In this document: piece after piece, positions 51,994 through 61,164 of the stretch
Layout of the letters: each line of letters opens with the position of its first letter
How positions within the stretch are numbered: the stretch's first letter is position 1
Source: Okeanomitos corallinicola TIOX110
Lineage (GTDB): Bacteria > Cyanobacteriota > Cyanobacteriia > Cyanobacteriales > Nostocaceae
Direction: 5' to 3'
NCBI RefSeq assembly: GCF_038050375.1
Contig: NZ_CP150886.1
Location: 1,839,318-1,903,317 of the forward strand
DNA length: 64,000 nucleotides
Made by a program: the position numbers and the translations under genes
Notes under the pieces: generated by a model
What the model saw: only the letters and a program-made list of their open reading frames with translations
Told to the model about the DNA's origin: nothing
Databases searched by the model: none

Positions 51994-54954
51994 ATGATTA
52001 TGTCTCTAGATTCCGTTAGTAATTTGAATTCTCATCCGCAAATCCACGAAACTCCTACGTTTATTCTCGTAGATGGACACTCTCTGGCTTTCCGTTCCTA
52101 TTTTGCCTTTGCTAAGGGTAAAAACGGAGGACTACGTACAAAGGACGGTATTCCTACCAGCGTATGTTTTGGTTTTCTTAAATGTCTCTTAGAAGTAATG
52201 AAAACAGAACAACCCCAAGCAATGGCCGTAGCGTTTGATTTGGGTTTACCTACTTTTCGTCACGAAGCGGATGATACCTATAAAGCGGGTCGAGCAGAAA
52301 CACCAGAAGATTTTATTCCTGATATAGAGAATTTACAAGATTTACTGAGAGCTTTAAATTTACCTATTTTTACATCACCTGGTTATGAAGCGGATGATGT
52401 TTTAGGAACTTTAGCCCAAAAAGCCTCTACTGCTGGTTATGGGGTGAAGATTTTATCAGGGGATAGAGATTTATTCCAACTCATTAATGCTGAAAAAAAT
52501 ATTACAGTTTTAAATTTTAGTCCAGAAGCTTTAAAACGTTCTGCAAATAGTATCACTGAATTTCACGCAGAACAAGTTCAAGAAAAATTAGGCGTTTTAC
52601 CCACACAAATTGTAGATTATAAAGCCCTATGTGGTGATACATCAGATAATATTCCTGGAGTTAAAGGAATTGGGGCAAAAACAGCAGTAAAATTATTAAA
52701 CACCTATAATTCTTTAGAAGGAATATATAAAAATATAGATGAAATAACAGGTGCAAATCAGAAAAAGTTAGTTGCTGGTAAAGATGATGCACTACATTCT
52801 CAATACTTAGCACAGATAGTTGTAGATGTACCCTTAGAAGTTAACTTAGAAGATTGTCAATTAACAGGGTTTGATCATAATCTTTTAATTCCGATTTTAG
52901 AGAAATTAGAATTTAATAAATTCATAGAACAAATCAACAAATTACAAGAAAAGTTTGGTGGAGAAGTTTCAGAAACAAAACCAGCAGAAATCAATAAAAT
53001 TGAATCAGAAGATGATGATGAGTTATGGTTTTTTAGTGCTGAAGATACAGCAAATGCTGAGAAACAAAATGATTCATCAATTCAGATATCTATTATTAAC
53101 ACCGCAGATAAATTACAAGAATTAGTTAGTATTCTCCAAAAACATACTAACCCAGAAAAACCCGTTGCTTGGGATACGGAAACTACAGATTTAGATCCCA
53201 GAGATGCAGATTTAGTAGGAATTGGTTGTTGTTGGGGAACAGGAGAAAATGAAGCTGCTTATATTCCCGTTGGCCATAAAAACGGCAATAATTTACAACT
53301 AGATGTTGTGTTATCAGCATTACGTCAAATTTTAGAAAGTGCAGATTATCCGAAAACATTTCAAAATGCTAAATTTGACCGATTGATTTTTAAAAATCAA
53401 GGAATTAACTTAGCTGGTGTAGTATTTGATCCCATGTTAGCAAGTTATTTGCTAAATCCAGATAATACCCATAATTTAAGCGATTTATCTTTAAGATATT
53501 TGGGTTTACAATTAACAGAATATAATCAAATAGTTCCCAAAGCTGGAAAAAAAGAACCACAGAAAAATATTTCTGATATTGATATCAATACCGTAGGTTA
53601 TTATTGTGGCAATCAAGTTTATGCGACATTTCAATTAGTTCTGAAATTACAGGAAGAATTAAATCAAATACCAGAATTAGCTAAATTATTAGTAGAAGTA
53701 GAACAACCTCTAGAAGCGGTTTTAGCAGAAATTGAATATACAGGAGTAAGAATTAACTCCGCTTATTTACAAGAATTATCCCAGCAATTAGAAACAGAAT
53801 TAGCGAAATTAGAAATACAAGCTACTGAAATTGCTGGTGAAAAGTTTAATCTAGGTTCTCCTAAACAACTTAGTTATATTTTATTTGAAAAACTGGGTTT
53901 AAGTACCAAGCATTCCCGGAAAATTCAAACAGGTTATTCTACCGATGCTGCAACTTTAGAAAAACTCCAAGAAGTTGATGAGACTGGTTTTGTTGATTTA
54001 ATTATTGAAAATAGAACATTATCAAAATTAAAATCTACCTATGTAGATGCTTTACCTGCATTGGTACATCCCAAAACTCAGAGAATACATACTAATTTTA
54101 ACCAAACTGCAACTGCAACCGGTCGGTTATCTTCTTCTAATCCCAATTTACAAAATATTCCCATTCGGACAGCTTTTAGTCGTCAAATTAGAAAAGCATT
54201 TTTACCTGAGTCTGGTTGGTTAATGGTTGCTGCGGACTATTCACAAATTGAGTTAAGAATTTTAGCACATTTGAGTCAAGAACCTGTATTAATTTCAGCT
54301 TATCAAAATAATGAAGATATTCATACAGTCACAGCAAAGTTAGTGTTTGAAAAAGATGAAGTAACATCAGAAGAAAGACGTTTTGCGAAAACAATTAATT
54401 TTGGTGTCATTTATGGGATGGGGTCGTTAAAATTTTCCCGCTCTACAGGTGTAGATAAAAATACTGCAAATGAATTTATTAAAAAGTTTAACCAAAGATA
54501 TCCGCTAGTGTTTGCATATTTAGAAACTGTTAAAAAACAAGCTATTTGTCAGGGATATGTAGAGACAATTTTGGGAAGAAGACGTTATTTCGAGTTTACT
54601 ACTAGAAGCTTACAGAATTTAAAAGGTAGTAGTTTAGAAGATATTGATTTGAGTAAGTTAAAAAATTTGGGTGCTTATGATGCGGGGTTATTGCGTTCTG
54701 CTGCTAATGCACCAATTCAAGGTTCAAGTGCAGATATTATTAAAATAGCGATGGTACGATTACATGAAGTTTTAAAAAAATATCAAGCACGGTTGTTGTT
54801 ACAAGTACATGATGAATTAGTGTTTGAAGTTCCTCCCCAAGAATGGGAAGAATTACAAATAGAAATTAAGTCAGAGATGGAAAATGCGGTGAGTTTAAGT
54901 GTACCTTTAGTTGTTGATGTACGTGCGGGTGATAATTGGATGGAAACAAAGTAG
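51994..54954 (+). CDS. polA: DNA polymerase I
   Basis: 986 aa three-domain repair and Okazaki-fragment polymerase. 5'-3' exonuclease about 1-310 (ILVDGHSLAFRSYFA, SGDRDLFQLI, GDTSDNIPGVKGIG). 3'-5' exonuclease about 370-580 with AWDTETTDLDP (Exo I intact), and AKFDRLIFKNQG. Polymerase domain: DYSQIELRILAHLS (motif A), RRFAKTINFGVIYGMG (motif B) and VHDELVFEV (motif C). Proofreading residues appear intact, so this is not the Taq type. ATG at 51994 or the second ATG at 52000; either is possible. Confidence 0.97.
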   Translation: MIMSLDSVSNLNSHPQIHETPTFILVDGHSLAFRSYFAFAKGKNGGLRTKDGIPTSVCFGFLKCLLEVMKTEQPQAMAVAFDLGLPTFRHEADDTYKAGRAETPEDFIPDIENLQDLLRALNLPIFTSPGYEADDVLGTLAQKASTAGYGVKILSGDRDLFQLINAEKNITVLNFSPEALKRSANSITEFHAEQVQEKLGVLPTQIVDYKALCGDTSDNIPGVKGIGAKTAVKLLNTYNSLEGIYKNIDEITGANQKKLVAGKDDALHSQYLAQIVVDVPLEVNLEDCQLTGFDHNLLIPILEKLEFNKFIEQINKLQEKFGGEVSETKPAEINKIESEDDDELWFFSAEDTANAEKQNDSSIQISIINTADKLQELVSILQKHTNPEKPVAWDTETTDLDPRDADLVGIGCCWGTGENEAAYIPVGHKNGNNLQLDVVLSALRQILESADYPKTFQNAKFDRLIFKNQGINLAGVVFDPMLASYLLNPDNTHNLSDLSLRYLGLQLTEYNQIVPKAGKKEPQKNISDIDINTVGYYCGNQVYATFQLVLKLQEELNQIPELAKLLVEVEQPLEAVLAEIEYTGVRINSAYLQELSQQLETELAKLEIQATEIAGEKFNLGSPKQLSYILFEKLGLSTKHSRKIQTGYSTDAATLEKLQEVDETGFVDLIIENRTLSKLKSTYVDALPALVHPKTQRIHTNFNQTATATGRLSSSNPNLQNIPIRTAFSRQIRKAFLPESGWLMVAADYSQIELRILAHLSQEPVLISAYQNNEDIHTVTAKLVFEKDEVTSEERRFAKTINFGVIYGMGSLKFSRSTGVDKNTANEFIKKFNQRYPLVFAYLETVKKQAICQGYVETILGRRRYFEFTTRSLQNLKGSSLEDIDLSKLKNLGAYDAGLLRSAANAPIQGSSADIIKIAMVRLHEVLKKYQARLLLQVHDELVFEVPPQEWEELQIEIKSEMENAVSLSVPLVVDVRAGDNWMETK

Positions 54955-55190
54955 CCTTTCGGTAATAGGTGACACAAATCAGTATTATTATGACAAGACA
55001 CAAAGTTACATTTTTTGAACAAAGGTTGAAGAATTTACGTGGTGCTTGTACAATATGCTCAGGTATGAAAGTAGTAATTGAACAAACTGTTAAATGTCGT
55101 TGTTGAATTATTTCCACAAACACAGTTGATTTCACATTAGGCTACTACATAATCTCTAGACTTGTCGTCTAAAAATAATTGGGGTGTAGT

Positions 55191-56312
55191 ATGGTCGAGA
55201 ACTTATCAGTTTCATTGTGTTGTCAAACATGGGTGGAGACAGAAAATCATGTAAATAGACAATATTTACAGGCTATGGAACGCTTATTAATAGTGGTGCA
55301 AGAGCTTTCCCTAGCGCGTAGTTTAGAAAGAATTATGGAAATTGTGCGAGTAGCAGCCAGAGAATTAACCGCATCAGATGGTGCGAGTTTTGTACTCCGC
55401 GATAATGGTTACTGTTACTATGCTGATGAGGATGCTATTGCTCCCCTTTGGAAAGGCCAAAGATTTCCGATGAATATTTGCATTGGTGGTTGGGCAATGC
55501 TTAACCAAAAACCTGCAATTATTGCAAATGTGAGTATTGATGAGCGTGTTCCTCATGTTGCTTATAAACCGACTTTTGTTAAAAGTATGGTGATGGTTCC
55601 TATCCGCACTCAAGAACCAATAGGAGCAATTGGTACTTATTGGGCAACTCACCATCAACCAACTGTAGAGGAAGTCAAAGTTTTGCAAGCATTAGCAGAT
55701 GTGACATCTGTGGCTATGGAAAATGTTGAAGTTTATGCTGAATTAGAACAACGAGTCAAAAATAGGACTATTGCTTTAGAAAGAGAAATTGAAGAAAGAA
55801 AAGTTGCTGAAGCTGAAGTGCGCCGTCTTTCTTTAACTGATGAGTTAACAGGTTTATACAATCGGCGTGGTTTTTTTGTAATTGCCGAACAACAATTAAA
55901 ATTAGCCAAACGAACTCAAATTTCTACCTATTTAATGTTTATTGATTTGGATGGACTCAAACAAATAAATGATAAATTAGGGCATGAAATGGGTGATATA
56001 GCCATAGTTACAGCTGCGAATTTAATGAAACAAACTTTCCGTCAATCTGATACTTTGGGAAGATTAGGGGGTGATGAGTTTGTAGTGTTATTACAAGGCG
56101 ATAACCCAAGTTTAGAGGTTATTATCGAACGATTCAAATACTCTATTGATGAATATAATCGCTCAAGTAATCAAAGTTTTGAAGTATCTATGAGTATAGG
56201 AGTTGTGAATTATGATTATAACCAACCAGTATCTTTAGACCATTTAATTACTATAGCAGATGAATTGATGTACCAACAAAAACGTGCTAAGAAAAAGAAA
56301 GAGGTTGTTTGA
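55191..56312 (+). CDS. GAF-GGDEF diguanylate cyclase
   Basis: 373 aa. GAF domain about residues 30-185 (SLERIMEIVRVAARELTASD, GGWAMLNQKPAIIANV), coiled-coil linker 185-212 and GGDEF domain 213-370. The active site is RLGGDEFVVLL (GGDEF at 293-297), so c-di-GMP synthesis is likely. An inhibitory I-site RxxD (Arg284, Asp287) lies five residues before GGDEF. No membrane helix: it senses a cytosolic ligand or light through the GAF domain; the C-x-C/H chromophore cysteine of phytochromes is not evident. ATG at 55191 chosen. Confidence 0.92.
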   Translation: MVENLSVSLCCQTWVETENHVNRQYLQAMERLLIVVQELSLARSLERIMEIVRVAARELTASDGASFVLRDNGYCYYADEDAIAPLWKGQRFPMNICIGGWAMLNQKPAIIANVSIDERVPHVAYKPTFVKSMVMVPIRTQEPIGAIGTYWATHHQPTVEEVKVLQALADVTSVAMENVEVYAELEQRVKNRTIALEREIEERKVAEAEVRRLSLTDELTGLYNRRGFFVIAEQQLKLAKRTQISTYLMFIDLDGLKQINDKLGHEMGDIAIVTAANLMKQTFRQSDTLGRLGGDEFVVLLQGDNPSLEVIIERFKYSIDEYNRSSNQSFEVSMSIGVVNYDYNQPVSLDHLITIADELMYQQKRAKKKKEVV

Positions 56313-56334
56313 TTTAACAGAAGGAAACAACCTC
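56301..56334 (+). terminator. Terminator overlapping the end of the GGDEF gene
   Basis: GAGGTTGTTT (56301-56310) pairs with AAACAACCTC (56325-56334). The stem starts inside the last codons of the gene and includes part of the TGA stop. ATTTTTTATATTTTTT follows about 12 bases later. It is shared with the convergent peroxiredoxin-like gene. Confidence 0.7.
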
Positions 56335-56375
56335 AGATAGTATGATATTTTTTATATTTTTTGCCTGATATTTTC

Positions 56376-56957
56376 TTAACCGAAATAACTAGGCTCATTT
56401 CCTGGTTGCCATTTAATATTACAACCAACGCTTGCTTGTTGTTCAGTTATAACTGGTTGATTATGTAAAACTGCTTCAATCGCTGCACGCAAATCTTTCC
56501 CAGTTACAGGTTCATTATTACTAGGACGACTATCATCTAATTGTCCTCGATAAACTAGGTTTCTATCACTATCAAATAGGAAGAAATCAGGTGTACAAGC
56601 TGCGGTATAAGCTTTTGCTATTTCTTGGGTTTCGTCGTAGCATAAAGGAAATTTAAAATCTAGTTCAGTCACCATTTCTTTTAATGATTCTGGTGCATCA
56701 TTGGGGTAGTTTTGAGCGTCATTTGCACTAATTCCAATAATTGCTAAATCACTATTAAAGTAGTCGTTTCCTAACTTTGATAATTCTTGTTGGATATGTT
56801 TAACAAATGGACAATGACGACAGATAAACATTATCAGTAATGCTTTTTTGGTTGCAAAAGTAGCGAGTGATATTTTTTTTCCAGATACTACTTCTGGTAG
56901 ATGAAAATCTGGTGCTTTAGTGCCTATTGCTAACATAGTGGAAGCTGTTAAAACCAT
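56376..56957 (-). CDS. Peroxiredoxin/thioredoxin-like protein with CRHC motif
   Basis: 193 aa of the AhpC/TSA-ResA superfamily. The active-site loop is FICRHCPFVKH, giving Cys46 and Cys49 as CxxC. The fold continues with LAIIGISANDAQNYP, FPLCYDETQEIAKAY and CTPDFFLFD. A further Cys lies in VGCNIKW. Such CxHC proteins are common in cyanobacteria; substrate and reductant are unknown. It could act as a thiol reductase or peroxidase. Confidence 0.85.
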   Translation of the reverse strand: MVLTASTMLAIGTKAPDFHLPEVVSGKKISLATFATKKALLIMFICRHCPFVKHIQQELSKLGNDYFNSDLAIIGISANDAQNYPNDAPESLKEMVTELDFKFPLCYDETQEIAKAYTAACTPDFFLFDSDRNLVYRGQLDDSRPSNNEPVTGKDLRAAIEAVLHNQPVITEQQASVGCNIKWQPGNEPSYFG

Positions 56958-57366
56958 AATTCCCCCGATAATAATAATTTTGAAAAAGTTTGGCTAGATG
57001 CTTTTACTTTAGCGTAAATACTACTTGAGAATTTGCTGTAAAAGTTTTTTGTGAGGAGTCAGGTGTTCAAAGATATTACTGATACTGCTGACAGCGTTCT
57101 AAATAAAGTTGAGAAACCTTATCTCCTAGTTTATGATGTAAACAATCTTGAACTAGAAATGGTATGTATGCAATAGTTGGTAATACTTGTTAACAGGGAA
57201 AAATTAAAAAAATTAAACTGTTTTAAAGATTAAAAATAGTAAAAATATTAAAAAGTAGATGAATCCCTGTAAAAAATCAAAATTTCAGCAGCACGAATAA
57301 AGCATTCGAGAATGTCACAAAATACCAAAAATAATCTACCATTTGATTCTTAACTTTTGCCCAATA
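56958..57366. other. AT-rich interval with no recognised gene
   Basis: 409 bp. It contains the promoter of the peroxiredoxin-like gene and the 3' flank of the small protein gene at 57367. T/A runs (57195-57262) but no clear terminator stem or regulatory box. Confidence 0.4.
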
Positions 57367-57579
57367 TCACCATTTATCCTTATCTATGGTGAGACTAGAA
57401 TCGCTACTAGATAAGCGGGATTGACTGATTGCATTGGTATTACTTTCAGCCGAAGAATATCCTAGTACATTCAACATCATAATACTAGCTGCGGCTAAAA
57501 CGTAGCGTCTACCCAAACTTACTCCATACCTTCTTTGTAAAAAATTTTCTTGTAGAGCGTTAAATTTGTATCGGTTCAT
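57367..57579 (-). CDS. Small protein with hydrophobic segment, unknown function
   Basis: 70 aa. Basic N-terminus (FLQRRYGVSLGRR), a hydrophobic stretch at about 26-42 (YVLAAASIMMLNVLGY), then a Ser/Asn/Asp-rich tail. It looks like an exported or membrane-tethered small protein. A purine-rich GAGGTAG lies 4 to 10 bases before the ATG, which supports real translation. No family recognised. Single gene between two minus-strand genes. Confidence 0.55.
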   Translation of the reverse strand: MNRYKFNALQENFLQRRYGVSLGRRYVLAAASIMMLNVLGYSSAESNTNAISQSRLSSSDSSLTIDKDKW

Positions 57580-57774
57580 CTACTACCTCATTTGTTGTTC
57601 TAGCTTTCTGTTAAGTTAGACGCTGATGATGTATCAGATGTTCACTATCGCATATAGTAGTACATAAAGAGCAGGTGGTTACAGTTTTGGTAACGGGGTT
57701 TTATCTCTAGATAATTAATTTTTTATTTTCAGTATTTATTTTGGCTAAAAAGCAGGTTTCTGTGGTAACAATAT

Positions 57775-59364
57775 CTAATTTACAGGTACAGTCCACCAAG
57801 CGAGGGAATATGGTTGCGTTGGTTGATTTACTTGTTGTTGAAACTGGACGCGAATTTTATATTTACCAGTAATGGGAACGGGACAGAAAATATGCTCTAT
57901 ATTATCAATTTTACTCACAGAAGCACAGGTAGCTGTTTCTGTTTTTAACCCATCTTCTTTAATTAGATAAAGGTCTAAATTATTTAATCCTTGATCTTGA
58001 AAAGATTCATCTATATCATATTGTTGGTTTTGGTTTTTATCATTTAATTTTACTAATCTATCCCAAGTTAAAGTAATGGCTACAAAACTGTTTTGTTGCA
58101 ATGGTTTTTCTAAACTATATTCTAGAGTAGAATTAACATTTATTTGGTTATAATCCCAACCAATGGGAGGGATCTTTGTTTTAGGTTGCCATTGACCAAA
58201 CATAAATTGTTGATAGGCGCGATAGGCGTTTAAATGTCCAGTTCCCATTTGTGGATCTAGGGGAATTTGAGGAGATTTATAAGCGTCGGAAGCGAACCAA
58301 TTACGATTTTGTTTGTCTATTAAATTTTTGGTCATTCCTAACGATAAACCATTACCATTATCTTGAATTTTCTCGGCTGAATTTAATAATACAGCTTTCA
58401 TAACTTGATGATTTCTGGCAGCCGTAGTCCAATTTTGCTGTTTAATTTTTAACTGTCTATCTGCAAATTCTTGTAATAATGCGATGGTTGCTGTCAGGTG
58501 AGGTGCGGCAAAACTTGAACCTGTAACTTTATTCAGTTTACCATCAGGATTGAGTACAGGAATGTTAGTACCAGGAGCAATGATGCTAACTGATCTGCGT
58601 CCACCAAGATTAAATTCTTTACCTGCTAGGCGATCGCCTACTCCTTGATTATTTCCTGCTAAATTAGAAACATGAACTTTATTAAAAATTCCCTCTCTTG
58701 GGGATGAAAAAGCAACGTTAATTCCGTTAAAATTATCTGTAGGAATGGGAATCCCACCTTTACCTTGATTACCTGCGATCGCATAAACAACATTATGCAC
58801 CCGACTTGACCAGTCAATACACAAAGTTAGTAAAGCTTGACCATCTAACACTGCATCTGGCCTGGGATCACGGTTTAAAGGTTCACCAAAACTAAAATTA
58901 ATAGCGCGAACATCACCACCATTTTGTAATGCTATGTGTTGTGCAGATAAACATTCTTCTTGTTGACCCATATTTTTCGTAGATCCAATAGCAGAAGAAT
59001 ATAGTCTTGCATTTGGTGCAACTCCAGTCCAAGCTTTATCTTGACTAATCATCACCGCTGCTACATTGTAAGCATGAGGATCAACACCACTATTTGATGT
59101 AGCCTTTATAGTACCTGAAAACACTGCCATGGGAGAAATAGCACGGTTTTTAGAGACGGTCTTATCTAAGCCAAACATCCCAGGACGACCAATTTCTACC
59201 TGACCAATGGCAATTTTGCGACCAGTTAAATTGTAAGGTGGTTGATGTAATTTCAGCACATCAATACCATTACTTCCTAAAGGACTACTAAACTGCATAG
59301 ATGCCAATACAGGCACAGTTAAACAGGAAACACTCAAACCGCAGATAATCCAGATTTTTTTCAT
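57775..59364 (-). CDS. Subtilisin-like (S8) peptidase with Glu in place of catalytic Asp
   Basis: 529 aa with signal peptide 1-22. S8 motifs: IAIGQVEIGRPG, where Glu57 takes the place of the catalytic Asp; HAYNVAAVMIS (His97 of HGTHVAG); AIAGNQG (Asn199, oxyanion); GSSFAAPHLTA (Ser284). Thus His, Asn and Ser are kept, Asp is Glu. The C-terminal part (from about 395) is beta-rich and includes NDKNQNQQYDIDES, similar to an EF-hand-like Ca2+ loop. It should be secreted to the periplasm or outside. Activity with Glu is possible but unproven. Confidence 0.82.
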   Translation of the reverse strand: MKKIWIICGLSVSCLTVPVLASMQFSSPLGSNGIDVLKLHQPPYNLTGRKIAIGQVEIGRPGMFGLDKTVSKNRAISPMAVFSGTIKATSNSGVDPHAYNVAAVMISQDKAWTGVAPNARLYSSAIGSTKNMGQQEECLSAQHIALQNGGDVRAINFSFGEPLNRDPRPDAVLDGQALLTLCIDWSSRVHNVVYAIAGNQGKGGIPIPTDNFNGINVAFSSPREGIFNKVHVSNLAGNNQGVGDRLAGKEFNLGGRRSVSIIAPGTNIPVLNPDGKLNKVTGSSFAAPHLTATIALLQEFADRQLKIKQQNWTTAARNHQVMKAVLLNSAEKIQDNGNGLSLGMTKNLIDKQNRNWFASDAYKSPQIPLDPQMGTGHLNAYRAYQQFMFGQWQPKTKIPPIGWDYNQINVNSTLEYSLEKPLQQNSFVAITLTWDRLVKLNDKNQNQQYDIDESFQDQGLNNLDLYLIKEDGLKTETATCASVSKIDNIEHIFCPVPITGKYKIRVQFQQQVNQPTQPYSLAWWTVPVN

Positions 59365-59452
59365 GGTCAGTTATCAGGTGACTGGTGATAGGTAACAGGT
59401 GACAGGTGACAGAAAATAATTAGTTACCAATCACCAATTTCCAATTTCCAAA
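59365..59452. repeat. STRR-like heptamer tract before the S8 gene
   Basis: 59371-59412 repeats AGGTGAC/AGGTAAC-type heptamers at least five times with small changes, directly upstream of the S8 peptidase start. A second tract with CCAATTT units is at 59430-59452, toward rpe. Both promoters lie in this 144-bp divergent gap, so the repeats must overlap them. Confidence 0.75.
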
Positions 59453-59508
59453 AAGTCCATATTTTGTTACAATCCTTACAGACGAAAAAGCTTAAAAACC
59501 CACTAGCC

Positions 59509-60216
59509 ATGACCCAAAACCCATCTAAAAAGCCTATAGTTATTGCTCCATCCATCTTATCAGCAGATTTTAGTCGTCTAGGTGACGATATTCGCGCTGT
59601 AGATAAAGCGGGAGCAGATTGGATTCACGTTGATGTAATGGACGGACGTTTTGTACCTAATATTACAATAGGTCCTCTGGTTGTGGAGGCAATTCGTCCA
59701 GTGACAACCAAACCTCTGGATGTCCATTTAATGATCGTAGAACCAGAGAAATATGTAGAAGGGTTTGCTAAGGCTGGTGCGGATATTATTTCTGTACACG
59801 CTGAACATAACGCTTCACCCCACTTACACCGGACTTTGGGACAAATCAAAGAACTCGGTAAAAAAGCTGGTGTTGTACTCAACCCCGGTACACCTTTAGA
59901 ATTAATTGAATATTCCCTAGAACTTTGTGATCTAGTGCTGATTATGAGCGTTAACCCCGGTTTCGGTGGTCAAAGCTTTATTCCTGGTGTAGTTCCCAAA
60001 ATTCGCAAACTGCGTCAAATGTGTGATGAACGCGGTTTAGATCCTTGGATTGAAGTAGATGGCGGCCTGAAAGCTAATAACACCTGGCAAGTTTTGGAAG
60101 CCGGTGCTAATGCCATTGTAGCTGGTTCTGCTGTGTTTAATGCTCCTGATTATGCGGAAGCAATTACCAATATTCGTAACAGCAAACGTCCCAATAAAGA
60201 ATTAGCGGCTGTGTAA
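59509..60216 (+). CDS. rpe: Ribulose-phosphate 3-epimerase
   Basis: 235 aa from the ATG at 59509 (an in-frame TTG at 59464 would add 15 residues). Interconverts ribulose-5-phosphate and xylulose-5-phosphate in the Calvin cycle and pentose phosphate pathway. TIM barrel with the opening [61 protein letters not shown] and WIEVDGGL; these hold the metal-binding His and Asp residues. A clear terminator follows at 60244. Confidence 0.97.
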   Translation: MTQNPSKKPIVIAPSILSADFSRLGDDIRAVDKAGADWIHVDVMDGRFVPNITIGPLVVEAIRPVTTKPLDVHLMIVEPEKYVEGFAKAGADIISVHAEHNASPHLHRTLGQIKELGKKAGVVLNPGTPLELIEYSLELCDLVLIMSVNPGFGGQSFIPGVVPKIRKLRQMCDERGLDPWIEVDGGLKANNTWQVLEAGANAIVAGSAVFNAPDYAEAITNIRNSKRPNKELAAV

Positions 60217-60243
60217 TTGCATAGTGTTAATTAAATAATACTT

Positions 60244-60280
60244 AAATCCTCGATTTCTTTGGGAAGTCGGGGGTTTATTT
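60244..60280 (+). terminator. rpe terminator, palindrome family
   Basis: AAATCCTCGATTTC (60244-60257) pairs with GAAGTCGGGGGTTT (60263-60276) using three G-T pairs and no mismatch, loop TTTGG, followed by ATTTTATT. The 3' arm has the GACTTC..CCCC family core. Confidence 0.75.
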
Positions 60281-60364
60281 TATTAACTATGGAAAATGAA
60301 TTTTCCGAGTTTGAGAAACAGTTAATATATAAATAGCTCTGTAATTCTGTAACTTTTAACTTTT

Positions 60365-60940
60365 ATGAATATAGTTACTGCTAAACGTTTCACCATCGCT
60401 GAATATCATCGTCTAACGGAACTCGGCTTTTTTAGAGAAGATGAACGAGTTGAATTAATTAAAGGTGAGATAATTGAAATGGCTGCAAAAGGTAAATCAC
60501 ATTCAACTTTCAATAGGCGACTAATCAGAGAGTTAACACAATTAATAGGTAATCATGCAACCTTACAAAATCAAGATCCTATATCTATACCTCCAAACAG
60601 TCAACCAGAACCGGATTTAGCAATTCTCCGTAATCGTGCTGATGACTATTTCATAGATCATCCCACACCGTCTGACATTTTACTATTAGTTGAAATTTCT
60701 GATTCTACTTTGAAATATGACCAAGAAGTGAAATTACCTTTATATGCAGAATCGGGTATTTCTGATTATTGGATTTTTAATTTAATTAATAATATTTTAG
60801 AGTGTTACAGTGAGCCTTATCAAGATTCTCAAGGTAATTTTGATTATCGTCGTAAGTTGATTTTATTACCTCATGAGTCTGTGAAGTTGCCACATTTCCC
60901 TAATTTAGTTTTGGATTTGTCTAAGGTATTTCCTGGCTGA
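60365..60940 (+). CDS. Uma2 family (DUF820) putative endonuclease
   Basis: 191 aa. Canonical Uma2 order: FTIAEYHRLTELGFFREDER, VELIKGEIIEMA, HSTFNRRL, PEPDLAIL (Asp), DILLLVEISDSTL (Glu), KLPLYAESGISDYWIFNL and a C-terminal LPHFPNLVLDLSKVF. It is a more typical member than the one at 13431. Start ATG at 60365; no strong ribosome-binding site. First gene of an accessory cluster that also has a toxin-antitoxin pair and another Uma2. Confidence 0.9.
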   Translation: MNIVTAKRFTIAEYHRLTELGFFREDERVELIKGEIIEMAAKGKSHSTFNRRLIRELTQLIGNHATLQNQDPISIPPNSQPEPDLAILRNRADDYFIDHPTPSDILLLVEISDSTLKYDQEVKLPLYAESGISDYWIFNLINNILECYSEPYQDSQGNFDYRRKLILLPHESVKLPHFPNLVLDLSKVFPG

Positions 60941-61030
60941 TATTATAGATATATTTACACTTGATCAGGTGGTGAGAGTGAAAGTTAGGTAGTAGCGATC
61001 GCCAATTGCACAACCAAAACGATCAACATT

Positions 61031-61094
61031 AGATCCCCGACTTCTGTAATAAATTGATAATTTATTGACAAGTTTAAAAAAGAAGCCGGGGATT
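61031..61094. repeat. Nested palindrome of the GATCCCCGACTTCT family
   Basis: Outer arms AGATCCCCGACTTCT (61031-61045) and AGAAGCCGGGGATT (61081-61094), one mismatch; inner perfect hairpin AATAAATT-GAT-AATTTATT at 61048-61066. Placed between the Uma2 gene and the nuclease gene, it can end the former. Confidence 0.65.
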
Positions 61095-61164
61095 TAGTTA
61101 TTGTAGAGTTAACATCACATACATTGCTATAATAATTTATACACAACAGTATGATTTAAGAATA

